In this document: one piece after another, positions 28,821-38,954 of the stretch
Layout of the letters: the number at the start of each line of letters is the position of its first letter
How positions within the stretch are numbered: the first letter of the stretch is position 1
Assembly (NCBI GenBank): GCA_902540545.1
Contig: CACBMY010000004.1
Coordinates: forward strand, 1-44,601
Direction of reading: 5' to 3'
Source of the DNA: an uncultured Pelagibacteraceae bacterium
Lineage (GTDB): Bacteria > Pseudomonadota > Alphaproteobacteria > Pelagibacterales > Pelagibacteraceae
Length of the DNA: 44,601 nucleotides
Translations under genes and position numbers: made by a program
Notes under the pieces: generated by a model
Databases searched by the model: none
Seen by the model: only the letters and a program-made list of their open reading frames with translations
What the model was told of the DNA's origin: nothing

Positions 28821-29153
28821 CTAAATACATCCACTAGAGCTAAATCCTATAATAACCCCTGAGGCATTCACCTCAAATTTTCTTTCACAAGGAATTCCAT
28901 ATTTTTTTGTTTTGTAGATAAGCATTTCATTTCCAAGTTCATTGACAAAATCTTCTGAAGGTGAGCCTAATTCTAATCTCATCTCATTAACTTCTTTTCC
29001 AACGAATTGACCAAATTTCTCATTCTCTTTTTCAGCCACTTCATCAGATTTCTTTTTAATTGTTTGGCATCCAGTTAAAAAAATTATTGTTAATGTGATA
29101 AACAGAGCAATAAATTTTTTTGATAAAGTATAATTTTTAAAAGCAATAATCAT
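28821..29153 (-). CDS. Small lipoprotein, unknown function
   Basis: 110 aa; signal peptide and lipobox IIFLTGCQ. Confidence 0.75.
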   Translation of the reverse strand: MIIAFKNYTLSKKFIALFITLTIIFLTGCQTIKKKSDEVAEKENEKFGQFVGKEVNEMRLELGSPSEDFVNELGNEMLIYKTKKYGIPCERKFEVNASGVIIGFSSSGCI

Positions 29154-29291
29154 TAATACATACCTAAAGTTGAATTATGTTAACAATTTGTTCAAAACTT
29201 TCATTAAATTGTTTGAATTTAATACAAATTTGAAAAGATAGGAAATTTTAAAGATTATTAAGTTATTGATTTATTATATTAAAGAAATGCT

Positions 29292-30791
29292 ATGGCAACA
29301 GACTTAAGAATATCAAATATATCAAAAATATATCCAGGATGTATAGCTAATGATAATGTATCTCTTCAATTTAAAAGTGGAAAAATATACGCACTATTAG
29401 GAGAGAACGGAGCTGGAAAATCTACATTGGTAAAAATTTTGTCTGGTGTAATAAGCCCAGATAATGGTGAGGTTTTTTTAAATGAAAAAAATTTAAAATT
29501 AAGTTCTCCACTCGATGCCAAAAAAAATAAAATTGGAATGGTCTTTCAGCATTTCAATTTATTTGAAACTTTATCAGTATTTGAAAACTTAAGTATAGAT
29601 GCAACTGAAGATAACAAAAGTTTAAGGGTAAGAATAAATGAAATATTAAAAAAATATAACTTTAGTATTGACCTTGATGTTCCTGTATTAAATTTATCAG
29701 CGGGACAAAAGCAAAAAGTTGAGATAATAAGATGTCTTTTAAGGAGCCCTAAAGTTCTAATTATGGATGAGCCTACATCTGTTTTGACTGAGCAGGAAAC
29801 AGAGGAATTATTTATATCTTTAAAAAAATTCTGTGATGAAGGAATATTAATTATTTACATAACTCACAAGTTAAAAGAAGTTTTGTCTTTATGTGATGAG
29901 GTTGCAGTAATGCGAAAAGGTAAGGTTGTATCTGTTAGCCAAACACAAAATGAAAAAGTTGAAACTCTCGCAAATAAGATGGTTGGTCAAAAACTAGGGA
30001 AAATTAAGAAAAAAATTAAAATTTCTAAAAATAAAGATGAGATATTTAAAGTAAAACATTTAAATTTTTATAGCGATGATCCTTTTGAGACAAATTTATT
30101 TAATCTGAATTTTTCTGTAAAGAAAGGAGAATGTTTAGGTATAGCAGGTATTTCTGGCAATGGTCAAAACGAACTTTTTCAAATTTTGAGCGGTGAAATA
30201 ATTACACCTAATACATCAATCATTTTTCGAAATAAGGAAATAGCAAAACTAAATCCAAAGCAACGGCGAGAGTATTTAATGGCTTTTTCTCCAGAAGATA
30301 GAATATCTCAAGCAGCTGTACCTGAATTAAAAATTTATGAAAACGTTGCTTTAAATAATTTCAAGTCATCAAATTTTTTTGAAAAAGGTTTGGTAAATGA
30401 AAGAAAAATTAAAGAACATTCAAAGAAAATATTGTCTGATTTTTCAGTAAATACTGACAACGTAGAATTAAAAAGTCAATTTCTATCAGGTGGAAATTTA
30501 CAAAAACTTATTTTAGGAAGAGAATTAATCACAGCTCCAGAATTATTAATTTGTTACAATCCAACATGGGGGCTCGATGTGGGTGCTATCAATTATATTC
30601 ATGAAACACTTATAAAAATTAATGATCAAGAAAAATCAACGATTTTAATTTCTACAGATACGGAGGAACTATTAAAACTTAGCGATAGAATTACAGTTAT
30701 TTATAAAGGCAAACTTTCAAAAATAATGCCTTCAGATGAAGTGACTCCAGAAAAATTAGGAATTCTAATGGGTGGAGGATCTATTGATTAG
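29292..30791 (+). CDS. ABC transporter ATP-binding protein (BMP/nucleoside-type importer, two ATPase domains)
   Basis: 499 aa; GENGAGKSTLVKILSG, LSAGQKQKVEI, ISGNGQNELFQILSG, LSGGNLQKLILGREL. Confidence 0.93.
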   Translation: MATDLRISNISKIYPGCIANDNVSLQFKSGKIYALLGENGAGKSTLVKILSGVISPDNGEVFLNEKNLKLSSPLDAKKNKIGMVFQHFNLFETLSVFENLSIDATEDNKSLRVRINEILKKYNFSIDLDVPVLNLSAGQKQKVEIIRCLLRSPKVLIMDEPTSVLTEQETEELFISLKKFCDEGILIIYITHKLKEVLSLCDEVAVMRKGKVVSVSQTQNEKVETLANKMVGQKLGKIKKKIKISKNKDEIFKVKHLNFYSDDPFETNLFNLNFSVKKGECLGIAGISGNGQNELFQILSGEIITPNTSIIFRNKEIAKLNPKQRREYLMAFSPEDRISQAAVPELKIYENVALNNFKSSNFFEKGLVNERKIKEHSKKILSDFSVNTDNVELKSQFLSGGNLQKLILGRELITAPELLICYNPTWGLDVGAINYIHETLIKINDQEKSTILISTDTEELLKLSDRITVIYKGKLSKIMPSDEVTPEKLGILMGGGSID

Positions 30792-31863
30792 AATTGAAAA
30801 AAGAAATGATGTTCCAACAACATTGTATTTTTTTACTCCATTTATTGCAATCATTCTAACAATTATAGGTGGTGGTATTATTTTCTATGCTTTAGGTTTT
30901 AATCCAGCTGAAGCACTTAAGTTTTATTTTATAACCCCTATTTCTAATTTATATGGTTTTAGTGAATTATTACTTAAGGCAACACCATTATGTTTAATTG
31001 CTATTGGTTTGTCATTTTGTTTCAAAAGTAATAATTGGAATATTGGTGCTGAAGGACAATTAACATTTGGAGCAATTGTAGGAGGGGGTGTTGCTCTCTT
31101 ATTTTATAATCAAGAAGGATTTTACATATTACCTTTAATTATTATCGCAGGAGCAATTGGAGGAATGATTTTTGCACTTATTCCTGCAATTCTTAAAACT
31201 TATTTTAATACTAACGAGATTTTAGTTAGTCTAATGTTAGTTTATGTCTCAAAGTTAATTTTAGATTACTTAGTAGTTGGTCCATGGAGTAATCCAGAGG
31301 GATTTAATTTTCCTGAAACAAGACAATTTAGCGACTCTTCTAGAATGCCACTGTTATTTGATGGCTTAAGAGTTCATGCAGGAATATTTATCGCTCTTGC
31401 AGCAGTTCTCGTTAGTTGGTTTGTTCTCTATAAAACTTATTTAGGCTTTCAGATTAAAGTGTCTGGTCTAAGTTTAAAAACTGCAAAATATGCGGGATTT
31501 AAAGGAAAGGCTATGATTTTGATTGTTTTCATGATTAGTGGCGCTTGCGCGGGATTGGCTGGTGTTGGGGAAATTACTGGGCCTATTGGACAACTACATA
31601 GAATGATATCTCCAGATTATGGTTTTACAGCAATTATTGTTGCTTTTTTAGGTCGTCTTAATCCGTTTGGTATAATATTCGCGTCATTAGTAGTTTCTTT
31701 GACTTATTTAGGCGCAGAAACAGCTCAAATTTTTTTACAAATACCTCAATATACTGGTCAAGTATTTCAGGGTATGATCTTATTTTTCTTACTTGCATCT
31801 GATTATTTACTTTTTTTCAAAATTAAAATTCTAAATTTAAAAAAAAATGAGCTTGGACATTAG
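30772..31863 (+). CDS. ABC transporter permease (BMP-type importer, permease 1)
   Basis: 363 aa; GLSFCFKSNNWNIGAEGQLTFGAI, FNTNEILVSLMLVYV. GTG (30772) or TTG (30784) start, overlapping the ATPase gene. Confidence 0.9.
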   Translation: MEDLLIRIEKRNDVPTTLYFFTPFIAIILTIIGGGIIFYALGFNPAEALKFYFITPISNLYGFSELLLKATPLCLIAIGLSFCFKSNNWNIGAEGQLTFGAIVGGGVALLFYNQEGFYILPLIIIAGAIGGMIFALIPAILKTYFNTNEILVSLMLVYVSKLILDYLVVGPWSNPEGFNFPETRQFSDSSRMPLLFDGLRVHAGIFIALAAVLVSWFVLYKTYLGFQIKVSGLSLKTAKYAGFKGKAMILIVFMISGACAGLAGVGEITGPIGQLHRMISPDYGFTAIIVAFLGRLNPFGIIFASLVVSLTYLGAETAQIFLQIPQYTGQVFQGMILFFLLASDYLLFFKIKILNLKKNELGH

Positions 31864-32779
31864 CTTTATAGGTATTCTGATAGGATCAATTATGGCTTCA
31901 TCAGTGCCATTAATACTTGCTGCGTCAGGTGAATTGATTACTGAAAGATCAGGTGTTTTAAATTTAGGTGTCGAAGGAATGATGATAATCGGGGCAATAT
32001 CTGGATTTGCTTTGATGGTAATAACAGACAACCTTTTTATAGCAATAATTGTTTCGATGTTATCTGGGGTTATAATATCACTCATCTTTGGATTTTTGAC
32101 ACAATCTCTGCTGACAAACCATGTTGCAACAGGTTTGGCACTAACAATTTTTGGCATTGGTCTTTCAGCAATGTTGGGGAGAGATTTTGTTGGTATCCCT
32201 GGAAAAGATTTTCCAATTTTATTTTCAAGTTTAAGAGAAAGTATTCCGTTTTTTGGTCCAATATTATTTGGACACTCTATAGTTTTATATTTTGCTTTTG
32301 CTTTACCATTTTTAACTAATTATTTTTTGAAAAAAACTAAATTAGGTTTAGTTGTTAGAGCTGTTGGCGATTCGCCTGCTTCAGCATCAAATCAAGGTAT
32401 TAATGTTATTATGGTTAGATACTGTTGTATTCTTTATGGAGGAGGCATGTGTGGTTTAGCTGGAGCTTATTTATCTTTAATATACACTCCACAGTGGATT
32501 GAGAATATGACAGCTGGAAGAGGATGGATAGCTCTGGCTTTGGTTGTATTTGCAACCTGGAGTCCAATAAAAGTTTTAATTGGTGCAATAATTTTTGGCG
32601 GAATATCAATATTACAATTACATATGCAGGCTGTTGGATTTAGAATTCCAGTTCAATTTTTAATTGCACTACCTTACCTGATGACAATAATAGTTTTAGT
32701 TGTAATCTCCCGCGATAGTAGAAAAATAAAACTAAACACTCCAACTTCTTTGGGAAGAATATTCTATAAAGAAAAGTAA
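31847..32779 (+). CDS. ABC transporter permease (BMP-type importer, permease 2)
   Basis: 310 aa; ITERSGVLNLGVEGMMIIGA, VRAVGDSPASASNQGI. Confidence 0.92.
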   Translation: MSLDISFIGILIGSIMASSVPLILAASGELITERSGVLNLGVEGMMIIGAISGFALMVITDNLFIAIIVSMLSGVIISLIFGFLTQSLLTNHVATGLALTIFGIGLSAMLGRDFVGIPGKDFPILFSSLRESIPFFGPILFGHSIVLYFAFALPFLTNYFLKKTKLGLVVRAVGDSPASASNQGINVIMVRYCCILYGGGMCGLAGAYLSLIYTPQWIENMTAGRGWIALALVVFATWSPIKVLIGAIIFGGISILQLHMQAVGFRIPVQFLIALPYLMTIIVLVVISRDSRKIKLNTPTSLGRIFYKEK

Positions 32780-32867
32780 TGTTAGCTATTCGAAAATAAA
32801 CATTTTTTTTTTTATATTTTTGATTAACTTAAAAACATCATAAAAAAAAATTTAAAGGGGAAATCAA

Positions 32868-33932
32868 ATGTATAAAAACTTTTTGAGATACTTAATTTCT
32901 GCAATTTTTTTAATTACTTTTAGTATAAGTGCAAAAGCAGACTTTAAGGTTGGATTCGTTTACATCGGTCCAACAGGAGACCATGGTTGGACATACCAAC
33001 ATGATGAAGGAAGAAAAGCTGTTGAAGCTGCAGGCATAAAAACTACTTATGTGGAAAGTGTTAAATATGGTGCTGATGCAGAGAGAGTAATCAGACAACT
33101 TGCTCAATCAGGCCATGACCTAATATTTACCACTAGCTTTGGATATATGGATGCGACGAACAAAGTAGCCAAAGACTTTCCAAACGTGAAATTTGAGCAT
33201 GCAACTGGATACAAGAGAGAACATTCAAATGTTTCAACATATTCTGCTAGATTTTACCAAGGAAGAACTATTTTGGGTCATATTGCTGGTAAATTAACAA
33301 AAACTAACACTATTGGCTACATAGCATCATTTCCTATTCCTGAAGTTATTAGAGGAATAAACGCAATGACTTTAGCTGCTCAAAAGGTAAATCCTAATAT
33401 CAAAACAAAAATAGTTTGGGTATTTAGTTGGTATGATCCTGGTAAAGAAGCTGAAGCGGCGCAAGCATTAATCGATCAAGGTGCAGACATCATAATGCAA
33501 CATACAGATAGTACAGCACCAGTCCAAACTGCAGAAAAGGCAGGAATTTGGTCTTTTGGACAAGCAAGTGACATGCAGAGATTTGCTCCAAAATCAATTT
33601 TAACATCAATTATAGACGATTGGGCTCCTTATTATGTTGAAAGAGCGATTGCTGCAAGAGATGGAACATGGAGTCAACAAGATACTTGGCATGGTCTAAA
33701 AGAAGGTATGGTTGCGATGTCACCATACAACAAAGGAATGGGCGCTGATCTTGTTAAAGAAGCAAAACAGCTTCAAAAAGATCTAGCATCAGGAAAAATT
33801 CACTCTTTCACAGGTCCTATATACGATCAAAAAGGTAACATCCTTGTTGCAGAAGGAAAAGTTGCTGACGATGGAATGTTATTAGGAATGAATGTTTATG
33901 TTAAAGGTGTAGAGGGAGATATTCCAAAATAA
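32868..33932 (+). CDS. BMP-family ABC transporter substrate-binding protein
   Basis: 354 aa; signal peptide; KVGFVYIGPTGDHGWTYQHDEGRKAVE, DLIFTTSFGYMDA, ADIIMQHTDSTAPV. Confidence 0.93.
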   Translation: MYKNFLRYLISAIFLITFSISAKADFKVGFVYIGPTGDHGWTYQHDEGRKAVEAAGIKTTYVESVKYGADAERVIRQLAQSGHDLIFTTSFGYMDATNKVAKDFPNVKFEHATGYKREHSNVSTYSARFYQGRTILGHIAGKLTKTNTIGYIASFPIPEVIRGINAMTLAAQKVNPNIKTKIVWVFSWYDPGKEAEAAQALIDQGADIIMQHTDSTAPVQTAEKAGIWSFGQASDMQRFAPKSILTSIIDDWAPYYVERAIAARDGTWSQQDTWHGLKEGMVAMSPYNKGMGADLVKEAKQLQKDLASGKIHSFTGPIYDQKGNILVAEGKVADDGMLLGMNVYVKGVEGDIPK

Positions 33933-33950
33933 TTTTAGATAAAAAATTAA

Positions 33951-33980
33951 AAAGGCTAACTAATTAAGTTAGCCTTTTTT
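33951..33980. terminator. Bidirectional rho-independent terminator
   Basis: AAAGGCTAACT-AATTA-AGTTAGCCTTT followed by T-tract; between convergent genes. Confidence 0.88.
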
Positions 33981-34515
33981 ATGAATGTTTTTTCTTTAAA
34001 CCATTGATGTCTATTTCATCGTAATATTCAGATGGTTGAACTATCCATGGATCACCGTCTAGTAAAATTGGACAAAAATCGGGTGTAAAAGAAGAAGACT
34101 TTTTCTTCCAAAGGCAAGCTGTTTTAATTTCTTCAATATGATTTTTTACAGGAGCATATTTTTTTAACCATTTAATACTTTCATTCAAAGTAAGCCCAGT
34201 ATCAGATAAGTCATCAACTAATAAAACATTTTTAAAGTCTTCATTCTTAGCTATTGAGCTTATGTCTCTTGCAAAAATAAGTTCGCCCTGTTTATTTTCT
34301 ACAGTTTCTCCAGAATAACTTTGAATAACAACATAAGCAGTGGGCAATTTAAATATTCTTGATAGCATATCAATTATAGGTGCTGCACCCCTCATTATTC
34401 CGACTAAAACAGATGGTTTATAATTTTTTTCAATTGTTAGAGCTAACTTTTCAACTGCTAATTTATAATCTTCATAATTGATTATTAATTTTTCTGCCAT
34501 AAAATTTGGTAACAT
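33979..34515 (-). CDS. Purine-type phosphoribosyltransferase (xanthine/guanine PRT-like)
   Basis: 178 aa; VLLVDDLSDTGLTL PRPP loop; VGIMRGAAPIIDMLSR. Confidence 0.85.
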   Translation of the reverse strand: MLPNFMAEKLIINYEDYKLAVEKLALTIEKNYKPSVLVGIMRGAAPIIDMLSRIFKLPTAYVVIQSYSGETVENKQGELIFARDISSIAKNEDFKNVLLVDDLSDTGLTLNESIKWLKKYAPVKNHIEEIKTACLWKKKSSSFTPDFCPILLDGDPWIVQPSEYYDEIDINGLKKKHS

Positions 34516-34542
34516 AAAAAAAAAAAATTAAAAAGGAGAATT

Positions 34543-34833
34543 ATGAAAGGTTACTGGATTGCAACTTACACTGAAATTAAAGACCCTGAAAGAATGAAAA
34601 AATATGCAGTTAAAGCAAAAGAAGCTGTATTAAAACATTCTGGAAAAATTTTAGCTCGGAGTGCTAATAACACTGCACTTGAGGGTAGAGAAATGGTTAG
34701 AATAGCACTTGCAGAGTTCCCAGACGTGGAAACTGCTAAAAAATGCTACGACTCTGAAGAATATGTTGAGGCAAGAACATATCTTAAAGACAATGTAATT
34801 AGAGAACATATGATATTTGAAGGAATGAAATAA
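34543..34833 (+). CDS. DUF1330 protein (copy A)
   Basis: 96 aa; MKGYWIATYTEIKDPERMKKYAVKA...REMVRIALAEFPDVETAKKCYDSEEY. Confidence 0.88.
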   Translation: MKGYWIATYTEIKDPERMKKYAVKAKEAVLKHSGKILARSANNTALEGREMVRIALAEFPDVETAKKCYDSEEYVEARTYLKDNVIREHMIFEGMK

Positions 34834-34850
34834 CTTAGAAAAGGGGTAAT

Positions 34851-35147
34851 ATGAAGGCATATTGGGTGAGTTTGTATACAGAGATTTTAGACCAAGATAA
34901 CCTAAAAAAATATGGTGAAAATGCAATACCAGTTATAAAAAAATTTGGCGGTTCTCCTGTAGTTAGAGGAGGCAAACTAAAATATTATAGTGGTGACAAA
35001 ATATTAAGGACCGTCATTTGGGAATTTCCCAGTTATGATAAGGCCATATCTTGTCATGACTCAGAAGATTATTTAAAAGCTTGGTCTTATGCAGAACAAA
35101 CTACAAAAAGACATATGTTTATCGTGGAGGGTGCTAATACTGAATAG
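34851..35147 (+). CDS. DUF1330 protein (copy B, tandem paralogue)
   Basis: 98 aa; MKAYWVSLYTEILDQDNLKKYGENA...WEFPSYDKAISCHDSEDY. Confidence 0.88.
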   Translation: MKAYWVSLYTEILDQDNLKKYGENAIPVIKKFGGSPVVRGGKLKYYSGDKILRTVIWEFPSYDKAISCHDSEDYLKAWSYAEQTTKRHMFIVEGANTE

Positions 35148-35760
35148 TATCGTCATCAATTGAACGCCACAAATACCAAGTGGCAACAGAACAATATGGA
35201 GAAAATCTTTTTTGAAGTTTTTTTATAAAAGCTTCAGGTGGAAAATATTTTTTTTTATAGTTATTTGATATTGCTCTTAATAATCCAATGTCCTGAACTG
35301 GCCAGATATTAGATCTATTATAAGTAAATAACAAAATCATCTCTGCTGACCATCTTCCTATCTGTCTTAAAGTTGATAGATATATAATGGCTTCTTCATC
35401 GTTCATTTTTGGAATTAATCTTGGATTAAAAGTTTTATCTTTAAATCTTTGAGACATTTCCAAGATACCCCTTATTTTTTGACGGCTAAGACCACATTTT
35501 TTTAGTTGTGATATTTTTAGCTTGGAAACAGTTTTTGGATTTATTTTTTTTTTACATGCCGATTCAAATTTTTTGAAGACAGAGTCTGCAGCAGTTACAC
35601 TTATTTGTTGTCCTATTATACTTTTGCATAAAGAATAAAAGATATCTTTTCTAGTAGTTAAGTTATTATCTTTATATTTTTTAATCAATGATCTCATGAT
35701 ACTATCTTTTTTTGAAAGATGTGTTCTAGCTTTTGTCCAATATGGTGGTGCCTTACTCAT
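35134..35760 (-). CDS. alkA: DNA-3-methyladenine glycosylase II-like (HhH-GPD)
   Basis: 208 aa; IGQQISVTAADSVFKKF, LRQIGRWSAEMILLF, WPVQDIGLLRAI (catalytic Asp). Confidence 0.85.
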   Translation of the reverse strand: MSKAPPYWTKARTHLSKKDSIMRSLIKKYKDNNLTTRKDIFYSLCKSIIGQQISVTAADSVFKKFESACKKKINPKTVSKLKISQLKKCGLSRQKIRGILEMSQRFKDKTFNPRLIPKMNDEEAIIYLSTLRQIGRWSAEMILLFTYNRSNIWPVQDIGLLRAISNNYKKKYFPPEAFIKKLQKRFSPYCSVATWYLWRSIDDDTIQY

Positions 35761-36634
35761 TTCTACTTACCGTTACTTGTTTATTTAAATATATTTCTCT
35801 TCGAAATATAATGATAGATGATATTATTACCAATGAAGCACCCATCAATGTTTTAATTGTGGGAATTTCATCCCAAATAAAATATCCAAAAGATATTGCA
35901 AATATTAATCCTAAATATTTAAGAGGTGTAACCAGAGAAACCTCAGATAATTTATAAGATTGACTTAACAATAAGTTAGCTGTTCCTCCTAACAAGCCAA
36001 TTGTACATAAAAGTAAAAAATCATGCAAAGATGGCATGATCCAACCAAATGGTATTGATAAAACCCCAACAATTGTAATTGCAAAAGAAAAAAAAAATGA
36101 GATCAACCAGACTGGTTCTGTGGATGAAAGTTTTCTAATTGTAATTGCAACGTAAGACATTCCAATACAAAAGATTATTGGAAATAAATAATAAATATTT
36201 AAGCTAGAAAATCCTGGTTGGGTAATTACTAAAACACCAATAAAACCAACAAATACCGCGGCCCATCTATATACTCCTACTTTCTCACTTAGTAAAAATA
36301 TTGATAGCAAAGTTGTAAATATAGGTGCAGCAAATGAAATACTTGTCACTGTTGCAAGTGGTAGGTTTCTTAGTGCCAAAAATATTGCTGCTAAAGCTAT
36401 CAGTCCTGAACAACATCTAATTAAATGCAATCCTGGTCTATTTGTTTTGTAAAAATCTCTAAATCTTGTCTTGGGAACTAAAAAAATAATTGGCAAAATA
36501 CCAAATAGACCTCTAAAGAACATTACCTGTCCAATTGGATAATCTGATGACCACTTGACTATTACATCCATAAAAGAAAAGGCACATATTGATAAAAACA
36601 TGTAAAAAAAGCCTAATTGATTTTTGGAAAGCAT
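35753..36634 (-). CDS. DMT-superfamily (EamA) transporter
   Basis: 293 aa, about 10 TM; duplicated EamA pattern (MFFRGLFGILP..., VSLVTPLKYLGLIFA). Confidence 0.9.
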   Translation of the reverse strand: MLSKNQLGFFYMFLSICAFSFMDVIVKWSSDYPIGQVMFFRGLFGILPIIFLVPKTRFRDFYKTNRPGLHLIRCCSGLIALAAIFLALRNLPLATVTSISFAAPIFTTLLSIFLLSEKVGVYRWAAVFVGFIGVLVITQPGFSSLNIYYLFPIIFCIGMSYVAITIRKLSSTEPVWLISFFFSFAITIVGVLSIPFGWIMPSLHDFLLLCTIGLLGGTANLLLSQSYKLSEVSLVTPLKYLGLIFAISFGYFIWDEIPTIKTLMGASLVIISSIIIFRREIYLNKQVTVSRNE

Positions 36635-36668
36635 GATAATAATTTTAGATTAATTAAAATTTTTAGCA

Positions 36669-37115
36669 ATGGAAATAGCAACTTTAGCACTTGGATGTTT
36701 TTGGGGACCCGAAATAAAATTTAGCAAGTTAGATGGAGTAATAAATACAGAGGTTGGATATTGTGGAGGTAATACTGAGAAGACATCTTATAAAGAAGTA
36801 TGTTATGGTGACACCAATCACGCAGAAGTAGTTAAGGTTGAATTTGACAGTACTAAAATTTCTTATGAAGAAATAATAAGAAATTTTTTTGAATTTCATG
36901 ATCCAACTACTTTAAACCGTCAAGGTCCAGATGTAGGTACTCAGTATAGAAGTGAAATATTTGTTCATGATGAAAATCAAAATAATATCGCTAATAAAGT
37001 ATTGAAAGAAATTAATGAAAAATTTAAGGGTAAAATCGTTACCAAAATATCAAAATCAAAAAATTATAACAAAGCCGAAGATTATCATCAGAAATATTTG
37101 GAAAAAAGTTTCTAA
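36669..37115 (+). CDS. msrA: Peptide-methionine (S)-S-oxide reductase
   Basis: 148 aa; GCFWGPEIKF active site, GYCGGNTEKTSYKEVCYGDTNHAEVVKV, YHQKYLEK. Confidence 0.96.
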   Translation: MEIATLALGCFWGPEIKFSKLDGVINTEVGYCGGNTEKTSYKEVCYGDTNHAEVVKVEFDSTKISYEEIIRNFFEFHDPTTLNRQGPDVGTQYRSEIFVHDENQNNIANKVLKEINEKFKGKIVTKISKSKNYNKAEDYHQKYLEKSF

Positions 37116-37927
37116 TGTCACTTATATCAACTGAGTGGCTAGAAAAAAATCTCTCAAATGTAAAAATAATTGATGGCTCTTGGCATATGCCTGCAACAAA
37201 AAGAAGTGGTAGAGAAGAATTTAATAGAGAGCATATACCAAATGCAATTTTTTTTGATATTGACGAAAATTGTAATAAATCAACCGACTTACCACATATG
37301 TTAACGAATATTAGTTCTTGGGAAAATATACTATCATCTATGGGCATATCTAACGAAGATGAAATTGTGATTTATGATAATTCTGATGTTTTAAGTGCTT
37401 GTAGAGTATGGTTTAATTTAATTTACTTTGGCCATGATAAAAAAAAAGTACACGTTTTAGATGGAGGTTTTAATAAATGGAAAAAAGAAAAAAGAATAAC
37501 TTCGGATAATAATGAAATTATTCAAACAGCCAGCTACAAAGCAAAAGAAAATAATGAAATGGTTAAGAGTAAAGATCAGATTGACCAAAATATAATTAAA
37601 AAAAAATTTGATTTAGTTGATGCGAGAAGCAAAGATCGTTTTATTGGCATAACTCCAGACCCAAGAAAAAATGTAAGAAGTGGTTCAATACCTAATTCAA
37701 TTTGCTTACCGTTTAAAACCCTTATCAATGACGATTTTACTTTTAAAAGAAAAACTGAAATTTCTTCTTATTTTAACGATTTATCTTTAAATGACCCAGC
37801 AAATGTAGTGTTTTCATGCGGTTCTGGGATCACAGCTTGTGTTTTGGCACTTGCATATTCTGAAGTAAATAATAAGTATCTTCCGGTCATTTATGATGGC
37901 TCATGGGCAGAATATGGTAAAATATAA
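37115..37927 (+). CDS. sseA: 3-mercaptopyruvate sulfurtransferase / rhodanese
   Basis: 270 aa; two rhodanese domains; CGSGITAC active-site loop. Confidence 0.9.
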   Translation: MSLISTEWLEKNLSNVKIIDGSWHMPATKRSGREEFNREHIPNAIFFDIDENCNKSTDLPHMLTNISSWENILSSMGISNEDEIVIYDNSDVLSACRVWFNLIYFGHDKKKVHVLDGGFNKWKKEKRITSDNNEIIQTASYKAKENNEMVKSKDQIDQNIIKKKFDLVDARSKDRFIGITPDPRKNVRSGSIPNSICLPFKTLINDDFTFKRKTEISSYFNDLSLNDPANVVFSCGSGITACVLALAYSEVNNKYLPVIYDGSWAEYGKI

Positions 37928-37930
37928 AAT

Positions 37931-38947
37931 ATGAAAAGATCAACAAAAATTACAAGCATAATAATAATTTTCTTTTTAATTATAGCTACAGTGATTGTTG
38001 GTAGAACAATGATTGGAAATCATTTTAAGAAGAAATTTAGTAAAAGACCACCTCCAGGAATAATTGTTACTGCAGCTGAAAATAGAGTTTTTGAAAATTT
38101 AATAAGCACATACGGAACAGCAAGACCATTTGAAACACAATCCTATAAAATTGAGAAGTATGAAATACTTAAACCTATCAACTTTAATCAAAGAGTAAAA
38201 AAAGGTGATGTAATTGCAGAACTTAAAAATAGAAAAATTACTGCTCAGTTTGATGGAACAATTGGAAAAAGAGAATTTTCAGAAGACATCGAAGTTTCAA
38301 AATCTTCAATCTTAGTTAATCTCGAAAATACCAGTATTATCTATTGTGATGTAGATATACCTGAAATGTTTGTACCATTTATTAAAGTTGGTTTACCTGT
38401 TGATATAAAATTTTCTGGATACAAAGATAAAATCTATAAAGGTGAAGTTGACTCGTTAGCTAGTCGAATTAGTGAGGATACTAGATCATTACCAACAAGG
38501 ATAAAAATGGATAATACATCTGGTGAAATTTTGCCTGGCTCATTTTTAGAAATTTCAATAAAATATGACACAAGAGAAAGCTTAAGTATCCCTGATACAA
38601 GCACAATAGTGGAAGGTGATAACATATTTATCTATAAAGTTGACGAAAAAAATAAAGCAATAAAAACAAATATAAATACTGGTGATAGATATCTTGGTTT
38701 TGTGGAAGTTTTAAATGGCCTAAATGTTGGAGACAAAGTAGTTGCTGAAGGGACAAAAAAAGTTAGACCAAATTTAATAATAAGACCTATAAAAAAGGGT
38801 GCTAAAGTAGCTAATCAAAACAAATCTAGTTGGGGTGGAAAAAAGAAAAAAGATACTAAAGAAAACAAGAATGGAATGTTTGCATGGTTACAAAAATTAA
38901 ATATATTTAAAAAGTCTGACTCTGAAAAACAAGAAAATAAAAAATAA
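37931..38947 (+). CDS. RND efflux periplasmic adaptor (membrane-fusion protein)
   Basis: 338 aa; N-terminal TM anchor; lipoyl halves RVKKGDVIAELKNRKI / TAQFDGTIGKREF; upstream of an RND permease. Confidence 0.88.
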   Translation: MKRSTKITSIIIIFFLIIATVIVGRTMIGNHFKKKFSKRPPPGIIVTAAENRVFENLISTYGTARPFETQSYKIEKYEILKPINFNQRVKKGDVIAELKNRKITAQFDGTIGKREFSEDIEVSKSSILVNLENTSIIYCDVDIPEMFVPFIKVGLPVDIKFSGYKDKIYKGEVDSLASRISEDTRSLPTRIKMDNTSGEILPGSFLEISIKYDTRESLSIPDTSTIVEGDNIFIYKVDEKNKAIKTNINTGDRYLGFVEVLNGLNVGDKVVAEGTKKVRPNLIIRPIKKGAKVANQNKSSWGGKKKKDTKENKNGMFAWLQKLNIFKKSDSEKQENKK

Positions 38948-38954
38948 TTAATAC

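Noticed and set aside
32811-32830. Long T-tract between permease 2 and BMP gene as terminator
   Set aside because: No upstream GC stem; homopolymers are common here, and the genes look like one operon.
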